A stretch of DNA of 64,000 nt from the NCBI RefSeq assembly GCF_013385635.1, contig NZ_JACAPR010000025.1:62001-126000 (forward strand). The letters run 5' to 3'. The notes beneath the pieces were generated by a model. It had not been told where the DNA came from. It did no database searches and was given only the letters and a program-made list of their open reading frames with translations. How positions within the stretch are numbered: position 1 is the stretch's first letter; each line of letters opens with the position of its first letter. Position numbers and translations under genes: made by a program. This stretch comes from Pseudomonas gingeri (GTDB taxonomy: Bacteria > Pseudomonadota > Gammaproteobacteria > Pseudomonadales > Pseudomonadaceae). This document shows, in pieces, positions 50,191-58,844 of the stretch.

Positions 50191-50260
50191 AAAGGCGCGC
50201 TTGAAAGCACGGACAGCCGTGTAGTGAAGCGCCCGAACATACGAGCAAAACGAGTTTTAT

Positions 50261-50755
50261 ATGACGAACAACGACGTAAACAAAGTAAAGCGTAAAGGCA
50301 CGTTCAAGAGTGCTCCGCTGCCGGAGAAAGTCCTCAGCGGTGAGCCCCTCAAGGGCGAAGAGCTGGTCAAGATCGCCGTGGCGGCCCTGGAAGACGTCAA
50401 GGCCCAGGACATCCTGGTCATCGACGTTCGCGAAAAGCAGAGCATCACCGACTTCATGATCATCGCCACCGGTACGTCCAACCGCCAGATCGGCGCGATG
50501 CTGGACAAGGTCCGCGAAGCGGTCAAGGCCCTGGGCGTCAAGCCGCTGGGTGAAGAAGGCAAGGGCGACAGCGATTGGGTCCTGTTGGACATGGATGACG
50601 TGATCGTCCACATGATGACCGCCAGCGCCCGTCAGTTCTACGACCTGGAGCGTCTGTGGCAGGGTGCCGAGCAGAGCCGTTCGGCCAGCGCCGCACACCA
50701 CAGCCCGGAAAACACCCATGAGCATTTCATCAAGCTCAACAAAGACCAGGAATAA
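50261..50755 (+). CDS. rsfS: Ribosomal silencing factor RsfS
   Basis: The 164-residue protein contains the RsfS/Iojap domain: LVKIAVAALEDVKAQDILVIDVREKQSITDFMIIATGTSNRQIGAML, then GDSDWVLLDMDDVIVHMMTASARQFYDLERLW. It binds ribosomal protein uL14 and blocks subunit joining during starvation. The N-terminal 25 residues, rich in Lys, and the C-terminal 35 residues with His and Ser are extensions beyond the core. The place nadD-rsfS-rlmH is standard. Confidence 0.96.
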   Translation: MTNNDVNKVKRKGTFKSAPLPEKVLSGEPLKGEELVKIAVAALEDVKAQDILVIDVREKQSITDFMIIATGTSNRQIGAMLDKVREAVKALGVKPLGEEGKGDSDWVLLDMDDVIVHMMTASARQFYDLERLWQGAEQSRSASAAHHSPENTHEHFIKLNKDQE

Positions 50756-50764
50756 GGTGCGGTT

Positions 50765-51232
50765 GTGCGCCTGCGCCTGATTGCTGTCGGTTCCCGCATG
50801 CCCAAGTGGGTGGAAGAAGGCTGGCATGAATATGCCAAGCGCCTGCCATCCGAACTGGCGCTGGAACTGGTGGAAATACCGCTCAATACCCGGGGCAAGA
50901 ATGCCGACGTGACACGCTTTATCCGTCAGGAAGGCGAGGCCATGCTGGCCAAGGTCGGTCCCAACGAGCGTATCGTCACGCTGGAAGTCCATGGCAAGCC
51001 GTGGAGCACCGAGCAGTTGGCGGTCGAGCTGGATCGCTGGCGGCTGGATTCGCGCACGGTCAACTTCATGGTCGGCGGCCCCGAGGGGCTGGCGCCGGAA
51101 GTCTGTGCGCGGGCCGATCAGCGCTGGTCGCTGTCGCCGCTGACCTTGCCGCATCCGCTGGTGCGGATTCTGATCGGTGAACAGCTGTATCGCGCCTGGA
51201 CCGTGCTGTCCGGGCACCCTTACCACAAATAA
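50765..51232 (+). CDS. rlmH: 23S rRNA pseudouridine-1915 N3-methyltransferase RlmH
   Basis: The 155-residue SPOUT methyltransferase acts on pseudouridine 1915 of 23S rRNA in helix 69. It is full length: MRLRLIAVGSRMPKWVEEGWHEYAKRLP, the SAM-binding knot FMVGGPEGLAPEV, and WSLSPLTLPHPLVRILIGEQLYRAW. The start codon is GTG, ten bases after rsfS, with AAGGTG as ribosome site. Confidence 0.96.
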   Translation: MRLRLIAVGSRMPKWVEEGWHEYAKRLPSELALELVEIPLNTRGKNADVTRFIRQEGEAMLAKVGPNERIVTLEVHGKPWSTEQLAVELDRWRLDSRTVNFMVGGPEGLAPEVCARADQRWSLSPLTLPHPLVRILIGEQLYRAWTVLSGHPYHK

Positions 51233-51241
51233 GCCTGCCGA

Positions 51242-53128
51242 ATGACCCAGCCGATCCGCCTCAAGGACCACGAGAAAGACGCCCGTCTGGTGCGTAACCG
51301 TGTCGTGGTCGGCGCAGTCGTGGTCGTGCTGCTTATTTGCGTGCTGATCGCCCGCCTGTATTTCCTGCAGGTGATCCAGTACGACTACCACTCGACCCTG
51401 TCGGAAAACAACCGTGTCCATGTGCAGTCGATCCCGCCGCCCCGCGGCCTGATCTATGACCGTAATGGCGTGGTGGTGGCCGATAACCGGCCGAGCTTCA
51501 GCCTGAGCATGACCCGCGAGCGATCCGGCGATTGGCAGCAGGTCCTCGATGTGATCGTCGACGTCCTGCAACTGACGCCCGAGGACCGCGTGCTCTTCGA
51601 GAAACGCATGCGCCAGGGGCGCCGGCCATTCGAGCCGGTGCCGATCCTGTTCGAGCTGACCGAAGAGCAGATCGCGCGGGTGGCGGTGAACCAGTTCCGC
51701 CTGCCGGGCGTCGAGGTGGTCGCCCAATTGGTTCGCCACTATCCACAGGGCGCGCACTTCGCGCATTCGGTGGGCTACATGGGGCGCATCAACGAGAAAG
51801 AGGCGAAAATCCTCGACGCGGTGAACTACAGCGGCACCCACCATATCGGCAAGACCGGCATCGAGCGCTTCTATGAAGCGGAGTTGCACGGCCAGGTCGG
51901 TTACGAGGAAGTCGAGACCAACGCCCGCGGGCGCATCCTGCGGGTGCTCAAGCGCACCGATCCGGTACCGGGCAAGGACATTGTCCTGAGCCTGGACATC
52001 AAGCTGCAGGAAGCCGCCGAGGAAGCCCTCGGCGGCCGGCGTGGCGCGGTGGTGGCGCTGGACCCGAATACTGGCGAGGTACTGGCGATGGTCAGCCAGC
52101 CGAGCTTCGACCCGAACCTGTTTGTCACCGGTATCAGTTTCAAGGCCTACGCCGAACTGCGCGACTCCATCGACCGCCCTCTGTTCAACCGGGTCTTGCG
52201 CGGCCTGTATCCGCCGGGCTCGACCATCAAGCCGGCGGTGGCAATCGCCGGCCTCGACAGCGGCGTGGTCAATGCCTCGACGCGGGTTTTCGACCCCGGT
52301 TACTACGAACTGCCGAACTACGACCACAAATACCGCAACTGGAACCGCACCGGTGACGGCTGGGTCGACCTGGACACGGCCATCATGCGTTCCAACGACA
52401 CTTACTTCTACGATCTGGCCCACAAGCTGGGGATCGACCGGTTGTCGTCCTACATGAACAAGTTCGGCCTGGGGCAGAAGGTGTCCCTGGACATGTTCGA
52501 GGAATCGCCGGGGCTGATGCCATCGCGCGAGTGGAAACGCACCACGCGCCGCCAGGCCTGGTTCCCCGGCGAGACACTGATCCTCGGCATCGGCCAGGGC
52601 TACATGCAGGCGACGCCGCTGCAACTGGCCCAGGCCACGGCGCTGGTGGCGAACAAGGGCGTGTGGAATCGTCCGCACCTGGCGAAGACCATCGAAGGGC
52701 AGAAGCCGCTGGATGAAAACCCGATGGCGGATATCGTCCTGCGCAACCCGTCCGACTGGGACAAGGTCAGCCATGGTATGCAACAAGTGATGCACGGCGC
52801 CCGGGGCACCGCGCGCAAGGCGGCGATCGGCTCGCAGTACCTGATCGCCGGCAAGAGCGGCACGGCCCAGGTCGTGGCGATCAAGCAGGGTGAGAAGTAC
52901 GATCGCTCGAAAGTCCAGGAACGCCATCGTGACCATGCCCTGTTCGTCGGCTTTGCCCCGGCCAACAATCCGAAGATCGCCGTGGCGGTGATGGTCGAGA
53001 ACGGTGAGTCCGGCTCCGGCGTCGCGGCACCGGTGGTCCGCCAGGTGATGGACGCCTGGTTGCTCGGCCCGGATGGCCGGATCAAACCTGAATACGCTGG
53101 CACCACTACCGCGGAGGCTACGCCTTGA
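51242..53128 (+). CDS. mrdA: Penicillin-binding protein 2 (elongasome transpeptidase)
   Basis: The 628-residue inner-membrane class B PBP cross-links peptidoglycan during cell elongation. One transmembrane helix (VVVGAVVVVLLICVLIARLYFL) is followed by the dimerisation domain (PPPRGLIYDRNGVVVADN) and the transpeptidase with SxxK as LYPPGSTIKPAVAI, SxN as RSNDTYFYD, and KTG as IAGKSGTAQVV. It is translated with rodA, its glycosyltransferase partner, whose start overlaps its stop. Confidence 0.97.
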   Translation: MTQPIRLKDHEKDARLVRNRVVVGAVVVVLLICVLIARLYFLQVIQYDYHSTLSENNRVHVQSIPPPRGLIYDRNGVVVADNRPSFSLSMTRERSGDWQQVLDVIVDVLQLTPEDRVLFEKRMRQGRRPFEPVPILFELTEEQIARVAVNQFRLPGVEVVAQLVRHYPQGAHFAHSVGYMGRINEKEAKILDAVNYSGTHHIGKTGIERFYEAELHGQVGYEEVETNARGRILRVLKRTDPVPGKDIVLSLDIKLQEAAEEALGGRRGAVVALDPNTGEVLAMVSQPSFDPNLFVTGISFKAYAELRDSIDRPLFNRVLRGLYPPGSTIKPAVAIAGLDSGVVNASTRVFDPGYYELPNYDHKYRNWNRTGDGWVDLDTAIMRSNDTYFYDLAHKLGIDRLSSYMNKFGLGQKVSLDMFEESPGLMPSREWKRTTRRQAWFPGETLILGIGQGYMQATPLQLAQATALVANKGVWNRPHLAKTIEGQKPLDENPMADIVLRNPSDWDKVSHGMQQVMHGARGTARKAAIGSQYLIAGKSGTAQVVAIKQGEKYDRSKVQERHRDHALFVGFAPANNPKIAVAVMVENGESGSGVAAPVVRQVMDAWLLGPDGRIKPEYAGTTTAEATP

Positions 53129-54270
53129 TCGCCAATTTCGATCGCATCCTCTCCAGTGAGGATGTGATGCGCCGCCGGGCCACGCTGTTGCAGCGCATGC
53201 ACATCGATGGCCCGCTGCTGGTCCTGCTGCTGACCCTGGCGGCCGGCAGCCTGTTCGTCCTGTATTCGGCCAGCGGCAAAAGCTGGGACCTGCTGATCAA
53301 GCAGGCGACTTCCTTCGGCATCGGCCTGGTATCGATGTTTGTCATCGCCCAGCTCGAGCCGCGCTTCATGGCCCGCTGGGTGCCGCTGGCCTACGTGCTG
53401 GGGGTGATGCTGCTGGTGGTGGTGGATGTCATGGGCCACAACGCCATGGGCGCCACGCGCTGGATCAACATTCCCGGGGTGATTCGCTTCCAGCCGTCGG
53501 AATTCATGAAGATCCTGATGCCGGCGACCATCGCCTGGTACCTGTCCAAGCGCACGCTGCCGCCGCAACTCAAGCACGTCGGTATCAGCCTGATGCTGAT
53601 CGGCGTGCCGTTTATCCTGATCGTACGCCAGCCCGACCTCGGCACCTCGTTGCTGGTCCTGGCCGGCGGTGCCTTCGTGCTGTTCATGGGCGGCCTGCGC
53701 TGGCGCTGGATCCTCAGCGTGCTGGCGGCGGCGGTCCCGGTGGCGGTCGGCATGTGGTTCTTCATCATGCACGACTACCAGAAGCAACGGATCCTGACTT
53801 TCCTCGATCCGGAAAGCGATCCGCTGGGCACCGGCTGGAACATCATCCAGTCCAAGGCCGCCATCGGTTCCGGCGGCGTGTTCGGCAAGGGCTGGCTGCT
53901 GGGCACCCAGTCGCACCTGGACTTCCTGCCGGAGAGCCACACCGACTTCATCATCGCGGTCATGGGCGAAGAGTTCGGCCTGGTGGGCATCTGTGCCCTG
54001 CTGCTGATCTACCTGCTGCTGATCGGCCGGGGGCTGGTGATCACCGCCCAGGCCCAGACCCTGTTCGGCAAGCTGCTCGCGGGCAGCCTGACCATGACAT
54101 TTTTTGTTTATGTTTTCGTCAACATCGGTATGGTCAGTGGCCTGTTGCCGGTGGTGGGCGTGCCGTTGCCATTCATTAGCTATGGCGGAACTTCGCTGGT
54201 GACGCTGCTGTCAGCGTTTGGGGTTTTGATGTCGATCCATACCCACCGCAAGTGGATCGCACAGGTTTGA
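53125..54270 (+). CDS. rodA: Rod-shape glycosyltransferase RodA
   Basis: The 381-residue SEDS-family polytopic membrane protein polymerises glycan strands with PBP2. About ten helices are visible, with signatures MGATRWINIPGVIRFQPSEFMKI, RQPDLGTSLLVLAGG and LPFISYGGTSLVTLLSAFGV near the end. The start is a TTG in a TTGA overlap with mrdA, supported by GCGGAGG eight bases upstream and by the usual start NFDR-LSSEDVMRRRATLLQRMHIDGPLL; the next ATG would cut away 13 conserved residues. Confidence 0.95.
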   Translation: MIANFDRILSSEDVMRRRATLLQRMHIDGPLLVLLLTLAAGSLFVLYSASGKSWDLLIKQATSFGIGLVSMFVIAQLEPRFMARWVPLAYVLGVMLLVVVDVMGHNAMGATRWINIPGVIRFQPSEFMKILMPATIAWYLSKRTLPPQLKHVGISLMLIGVPFILIVRQPDLGTSLLVLAGGAFVLFMGGLRWRWILSVLAAAVPVAVGMWFFIMHDYQKQRILTFLDPESDPLGTGWNIIQSKAAIGSGGVFGKGWLLGTQSHLDFLPESHTDFIIAVMGEEFGLVGICALLLIYLLLIGRGLVITAQAQTLFGKLLAGSLTMTFFVYVFVNIGMVSGLLPVVGVPLPFISYGGTSLVTLLSAFGVLMSIHTHRKWIAQV

Positions 54271-54287
54271 TTAAGGTGAAGAATTCA

Positions 54288-55298
54288 ATGCAAGTGATGC
54301 GCGGCTGGGCGGCTCGATGCGCTCCATGGATGAGCCTTGTCGGCTGCCTGGGGGCGGCGCAGAGTGCGCTGGCCGGTGATTACGAAGGATCACCGCAAGT
54401 GGCCGAATTCGTCGGTGAAATGACCCGCGATTACGGTTTCGCCGGCGAACAACTGATGGAAGTGTTCCGCCAGGCAGAGCGCAAGCAGAGCATTCTCGAT
54501 GCGATTTCCCGTCCGGCCGAGCGGGTCAAGCCATGGAAGGAATACCGGCCGATGTTCCTCACCGATGCCCGGGTCGCCCGCGGTGTCGACTTCTGGCGCC
54601 AGCATGAGGCGGCCCTGGCCCGCGCCGAGCAGGAATACGGCGTGCCGGCCCAGGTGATCGTGTCGATCATCGGCGTGGAGACCTTTTTTGGTCGCAACAC
54701 CGGCAACTACCGGGTGATCGACGCCTTGTCGACCCTGGGTTTCGACTATCCGCCGCGTGCCGAGTTTTTCCGCAAGGAACTGCGCGAGTTTCTGCTGCTG
54801 GCCCGCGAGGAACAGCTCGATCCCCTCAGCCTCAAGGGCTCCTACGCCGGGGCGATGGGGCTGCCGCAGTTCATGCCGAGCAGTTTCCGCGCCTATGCGG
54901 TGGACTTCGACGGTACCGGCCATATCAATATCTGGACCAACGCCGACGATGCCATCGGCAGCGTTGCCAGCTACTTCAAGCGACATGGCTGGGTGGCCGG
55001 CGAGCCGGTGGTCAGTCGCGCCGACGTGCGTGGCGACCTGGTCGACCAGGGTTTGAGCCCGGGCATCGATCCGGTGAAGACCGTTGGGGAGTTGCGGGCG
55101 CTGGGCTGGTCGAGTCATGATGCGCTGCGCGATGATATGCCGGTCACGGCATTTCGCCTGGAAGGCGACAATGGCCCTGAATACTGGATGGGCCTGAAGA
55201 ATTTTTATGCGATCACGCGCTATAACCGCAGCGTAATGTACGCCATGGCCGTGCATCAGCTGTCTGACCTGTTGGTCCAAGCACGGGGCGTCAAGTAA
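54288..55298 (+). CDS. mltB: Membrane-bound lytic murein transglycosylase B
   Basis: The 336-residue enzyme cleaves the MurNAc-GlcNAc bond to form anhydro ends. A signal peptide (WMSLVGCLGAAQSALAG) precedes the MltB domain; the cysteine there (SLVGCLG) could be a lipobox, though not classical. Conserved parts are IVSIIGVETFFGRNTGNYRVIDAL with the catalytic Glu, and LKGSYAGAMGLPQFMPSSFRAYAVDFDGTGHINIW. AAGGTGAAG precedes the ATG. The start of rlpA overlaps its TAA stop in TAATG. Confidence 0.95.
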   Translation: MQVMRGWAARCAPWMSLVGCLGAAQSALAGDYEGSPQVAEFVGEMTRDYGFAGEQLMEVFRQAERKQSILDAISRPAERVKPWKEYRPMFLTDARVARGVDFWRQHEAALARAEQEYGVPAQVIVSIIGVETFFGRNTGNYRVIDALSTLGFDYPPRAEFFRKELREFLLLAREEQLDPLSLKGSYAGAMGLPQFMPSSFRAYAVDFDGTGHINIWTNADDAIGSVASYFKRHGWVAGEPVVSRADVRGDLVDQGLSPGIDPVKTVGELRALGWSSHDALRDDMPVTAFRLEGDNGPEYWMGLKNFYAITRYNRSVMYAMAVHQLSDLLVQARGVK

Positions 55299-56311
55299 TG
55301 CAGGCTTTGCCGATTCAAAAACCACTGAAACTGCTGGCTTACACCGCGTTGGCGGTGCTGGTGGTCAGTTGTTCGACCAGCCGCTCGCCTTATCAGTCGT
55401 CGTCTTCCAATGCCATTCGCGCCAAGCCGGGGCTGGACATCAACCGGGCCCACAAGGACGGCGCGCCTTGGTGGGACGTGGATGTGTCGCGGATTCCCGA
55501 CGCCACGCCGACCCTGCACACCGGTGCCTACAAGGCCAACCCTTACACCGTGCTGGGCAAGACCTACTTCCCGCTGCCGGACTCGAAGAACTATGTCGCC
55601 CAGGGCACGGCCTCGTGGTACGGCACCAAGTTCCATGGCCAGAACACCGCCAATGGCGAGGTCTATGACCTGTACGGCATGAGTGCCGCGCACAAGACCC
55701 TGCCGCTGCCCAGCTATGTGCGGGTGACCAACCTGGACAACAACCGCAGCGTGATCCTGCGGGTGAACGACCGTGGGCCGTTCTATTCGGACCGGATCAT
55801 CGACCTGTCCTACGCCGCCGCCAAGAAGCTCGGTTACGCCGAGATCGGTACGGCGCGGGTCAAGGTCGAAGGCATCGATCCGCAGCAATGGTGGGCCCAG
55901 CGTGGTCGCCCGGCGCCGCTGATGCTCAACGAGCCGCAAGTGGCACAGGCCTCCGCACCTGCTCTGACCGCGTCCACCGGGACCATCGAGCAGTGGACGC
56001 CACCGCCGCAACAACACGCGACCGACGTTGTCCCTGTACAGGCCGATGCAAAAAAAAACGGTTCTGTACCAGCCTCTGGCCAGTATCTCCAGGTGGGCGC
56101 CTTCGCGAACCCGGACGCTGCCGAACTGCTGAGATCGAAGCTAAGCTCGATGGTCAAGGCGCCGGTGTTCGTCAGTTCGATCGTGCGCAACCAGCAGACG
56201 CTGCACCGGGTGCGGATGGGGCCGATCGGCACGCCGGATGAAGTGCAGCAGGTACAGAACAGCGTCCGCCTGGCCAATCTCGGTTCGCCGAGTCTGGTGA
56301 CGTCGGAGTAA
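55298..56311 (+). CDS. rlpA: Rare lipoprotein A, septal lytic transglycosylase
   Basis: The 337-residue lipoprotein has the lipobox LVVSC, an RlpA double-psi barrel (GTASWYGTKFHGQNTANGEVYDLYGMSAAHKTLP, VNDRGPF with catalytic Asp) and a C-terminal SPOR domain (GQYLQVGAFANPDAAELLRSKL) that binds denuded glycans at the septum. In P. aeruginosa RlpA cleaves such strands. A run of nine A at 56050-56058 lies between barrel and SPOR and reads AAAAAAC, a slippery heptamer, in the zero frame; see the findings. Confidence 0.96.
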   Translation: MQALPIQKPLKLLAYTALAVLVVSCSTSRSPYQSSSSNAIRAKPGLDINRAHKDGAPWWDVDVSRIPDATPTLHTGAYKANPYTVLGKTYFPLPDSKNYVAQGTASWYGTKFHGQNTANGEVYDLYGMSAAHKTLPLPSYVRVTNLDNNRSVILRVNDRGPFYSDRIIDLSYAAAKKLGYAEIGTARVKVEGIDPQQWWAQRGRPAPLMLNEPQVAQASAPALTASTGTIEQWTPPPQQHATDVVPVQADAKKNGSVPASGQYLQVGAFANPDAAELLRSKLSSMVKAPVFVSSIVRNQQTLHRVRMGPIGTPDEVQQVQNSVRLANLGSPSLVTSE

Positions 56312-56627
56312 CACAGGCACAATTATGGATTCGGTCGCGTCCCAAGGGTCGGGTCCTGGTTGTTGGTTCGTCTGATAATAAAAGCCTCAAGGGCGCTTGA
56401 AAACGTAGCGAGCGAAGGCAAGACAAGGCAAAAGCAGGCGAGGAAGCGGAGTTTACTGCTGTAAATGAGCATTCCAAGCCTGCTTTTAACGCCGTATTGC
56501 CGAGCGCAGTAGTTTTCATGTGCCCTTGTAAAGGGGGGGCGCGAGCAACCTGACACGGGGCAGCCGTTGGCTGTCTGATTAGTTTTGCCCGCAAGGGCAA
56601 GTTTCCATTAGCGATTTCGAGAGACGG
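56312..56627. other. 316-base gap between rlpA and dacC, mostly a repeat
   Basis: No gene. Most is the 141-base inverted repeat listed separately. The remaining part just ahead of dacC (AAGTTTCCATTAGCGATTTCGAGAG before the ATG, no more than a modest ribosome site) may hold the dacC promoter. Confidence 0.5.
56388..56528. repeat. MITE-like 141-base inverted repeat
   Basis: CAAGGGC at 56388-56394 pairs with GCCCTTG at 56522-56528. Inner pairs are TGAAAAC with GTTTTCA, AAGCAGGC with GCCTGCTTTT, and GGCAA with TTGCC. The element (containing AAGGCAAGACAAGGCAAAAG) is, as I remember, present in multiple copies in Pseudomonas genomes and looks like a non-autonomous transposable element. No target-site duplication was recognised. 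Confidence 0.75.
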
Positions 56628-57791
56628 ATGAACATCACCACCTTTGCCAAACGTTTGTGCCTGCTTGTGCCGTTGATCATTGCGCCCGCCGCCTGGGCCG
56701 CCGATGACATGGCTTTGCCGGCTTCGCCGCAACTCGCCGCCAAAGCCTATGTGCTCATGGATGCCGCCAGCGGCAACGTGCTGGTCGAGAACAACGGCGA
56801 CCAGCGCCTGCCACCGGCCAGCCTGACCAAGCTGATGACCGCCTACATTGCGACCCTGGAAATCCGTCGCGGCCAGATCGGCGAGAACGATCCGGTGACC
56901 GTCAGTGAGAACGCCTGGCGTACCGGCGGTTCGCGGATGTTCATCAAGGTCGGCTCGCAGGTCACCGTCAGCGACCTGCTGCACGGGATCATCATCCAGT
57001 CCGGCAACGACGCCAGCGTTGCGCTGTCCGAACACATCGCCGGCAGCGAAGACGCCTTTGCCGACATGATGAACAAGACCGCCGCCGACCTGGGCATGAC
57101 CAACAGCCACTTCATGAACCCGACCGGCCTGCCGAACCCGGAGCACTACTCGTCGCCTCACGACATGGCGGTATTGGCTCGCGCGATCATCCGCGTCGAC
57201 CCGGTGCATTACGCGATCTACTCGCAGAAGGAATTCTTCTGGAACGGTATCAAGCAGCCCAACCGCAACCTGCTGCTGTGGCGTGACAAGACCGTTGACG
57301 GCCTGAAGACCGGCCACACCGAAGAGGCCGGCTACTGCATGGTGTCCTCGGCGGTCCGTGACGGCCAGCGCCTGATCGCGGTGGTGTTCGGTACCAACAG
57401 CGAATCGGCCCGTGCATCCGAGACCCAGAAGCTGCTGACCTACGGTTTCCGTTTCTTCGAAACCCAGACCTTCTACCAGAAGGGCACCGAACTGGCCCAG
57501 GCGCCGGTCTGGAAAGGCACTACCCACCAGATCAAGGCCGGCCTGGCCGAAGACCTGACCATGACCATGCCTAAAGGTCAGCTGAAAAAGCTTGCCGCCA
57601 GCATGACCATCAACCCGAAACTGGTCGCTCCTATCGCCAAGGGTGACGTGATCGGTAAAGTGGAAGTCAAACTGGATGACAAGGTCGTTCACAGTGCCGA
57701 TCTGATCGCGCTGGAAGCGGTCGAGGAAGGTGGTATCTTCCGTCGCCTGTGGGATAGCATCCGCATGTTCTTCTACGGCATGTTCAACTGA
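56628..57791 (+). CDS. dacC: D-alanyl-D-alanine carboxypeptidase (PBP5/6)
   Basis: The 387-residue enzyme trims the terminal D-Ala of pentapeptides. Signal peptide (RLCLLVPLIIAPAAWA), then the class C PBP motifs PPASLTKLMTAY (SxxK), IIIQSGNDAS (SxN) and TVDGLKTGHTEEAGYC (KTG), a PBP5 C-terminal beta domain and a final amphipathic helix (GIFRRLWDSIRMFFYGMFN) that anchors it to the inner membrane from outside. The operon neighbours are other cell-wall enzymes. Confidence 0.96.
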   Translation: MNITTFAKRLCLLVPLIIAPAAWAADDMALPASPQLAAKAYVLMDAASGNVLVENNGDQRLPPASLTKLMTAYIATLEIRRGQIGENDPVTVSENAWRTGGSRMFIKVGSQVTVSDLLHGIIIQSGNDASVALSEHIAGSEDAFADMMNKTAADLGMTNSHFMNPTGLPNPEHYSSPHDMAVLARAIIRVDPVHYAIYSQKEFFWNGIKQPNRNLLLWRDKTVDGLKTGHTEEAGYCMVSSAVRDGQRLIAVVFGTNSESARASETQKLLTYGFRFFETQTFYQKGTELAQAPVWKGTTHQIKAGLAEDLTMTMPKGQLKKLAASMTINPKLVAPIAKGDVIGKVEVKLDDKVVHSADLIALEAVEEGGIFRRLWDSIRMFFYGMFN

Positions 57792-57853
57792 AGCACCTTG
57801 AACACGTAGCCATGTGAACAAGCAGCAATTTGAACAAATAGTGTCGATTTACG

Positions 57854-57882
57854 TACCTCGCGCCTGACCCGGGCGCGAGGTA
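57854..57882 (+). terminator. Stem-loop after dacC
   Basis: TACCTCGCGCC and GGCGCGAGGTA form an 11-pair perfect stem around seven bases. The T-tract afterwards is poor (TGTCCGTTG), so it may be a weak terminator or attenuator between dacC and ybeD. Confidence 0.45.
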
Positions 57883-57917
57883 TGTCCGTTGCCTGGGCTT
57901 ACGAGGCCGTTATTGTC

Positions 57918-58193
57918 ATGACAGACACTGAAGTAAAAGCGCCGAAAATCGAATTCCCCGTCACCGACTATCCGGTCAAGGTGATCAGTGACACGGGTGT
58001 GGGCAACAAGGACAAGATCGTCGAGATCGTCAGGAAACACGCGACGATCAACGACAACCGGGTGGACGAACGCCAGAGCACCAATGGCAAGTACACCACG
58101 ATCCAGCTGCACATCGTCGCCACCGACCAGGACCAGCTGTACAACATCAACAGCGAGTTGCGGGCCACCGGCTTCGTGCACATGGTGCTGTGA
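57918..58193 (+). CDS. ybeD: YbeD-family protein (DUF493)
   Basis: The 91-residue ACT-like/ferredoxin-fold protein has the DUF493 segments KIEFPVTDYPVKVISDTGVGNKDKIVEIVRKHA and YTTIQLHIVATDQDQLYNINSELRATGFVHMVL. Its function is unclear; it is conserved beside lipB. ATG 57918 is the family start. The stop overlaps the ATG of lipB (TGATG). Confidence 0.93.
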   Translation: MTDTEVKAPKIEFPVTDYPVKVISDTGVGNKDKIVEIVRKHATINDNRVDERQSTNGKYTTIQLHIVATDQDQLYNINSELRATGFVHMVL

Positions 58194-58843
58194 TGGCGGA
58201 TGTGCTGGGCTTTCGCGAGCTCGGCCAGACCGCTTACGAGCCGGTCTGGCATGCGATGCAGCGATTCACCGACGGACGCAAGTCCGCAGAATTTCCCGAT
58301 GAAGTCTGGCTGGTGCAGCACCCGTCGGTCTTCACCCAGGGTCAGGCCGGCAAGGCCGAGCACCTGCTGCTGCCGGGCGATATTCCGGTGGTCAAGGTCG
58401 ATCGCGGCGGCCAAGTGACATATCATGGGCCTGGCCAACTGGTGGCTTATCTGTTGCTGGACGTTCGCCGCCTCGGTTTTGGCGTACGCGAACTGGTCAG
58501 CCGGATGGAGCGCTGCCTGATCGAATTGCTGGCCAGCTACGGTGTGAATGCCGAAGCCAAGGCCGACGCCCCCGGGGTTTATGTCAATGGCGCGAAAATC
58601 GCCTCCCTGGGCCTGCGGATTCGCAACGGTTGTTCCTTCCATGGCCTGGCGTTGAACGTCGACATGGACCTGGAGCCGTTTCGGCGGATTAACCCCTGCG
58701 GTTATGCGGGGCTGGCGATGACCCAGCTGCGCGACCACACAGGACCGATTGAATTTGCCGAGGTAAGTGCCCGGCTGCGCGCGCAGCTCGTCAAACACCT
58801 CGACTATGCTGAGCAGACGACCCTAACGGGCGGAATCGATTGA
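58193..58843 (+). CDS. lipB: Octanoyl-ACP:protein octanoyltransferase LipB
   Basis: The 216-residue enzyme transfers octanoate from acyl carrier protein to lipoyl domains, the first step of lipoate assembly. The family parts are GQVTYHGPGQLVAYLLLDVRRLGFGVRELV (GxVxYHGPGQ), the catalytic Lys in NGAKIASLGLRI and the Cys in PCGYAGLAMTQL. It overlaps ybeD and is followed two bases later by lipA. Confidence 0.97.
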   Translation: MADVLGFRELGQTAYEPVWHAMQRFTDGRKSAEFPDEVWLVQHPSVFTQGQAGKAEHLLLPGDIPVVKVDRGGQVTYHGPGQLVAYLLLDVRRLGFGVRELVSRMERCLIELLASYGVNAEAKADAPGVYVNGAKIASLGLRIRNGCSFHGLALNVDMDLEPFRRINPCGYAGLAMTQLRDHTGPIEFAEVSARLRAQLVKHLDYAEQTTLTGGID

Positions 58844-58844
58844 T

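Noticed and set aside
50045..52936. 963-codon open frame on the minus strand
   Set aside because: It runs antisense to nadD, rsfS, rlmH and mrdA, and has no recognisable domain.
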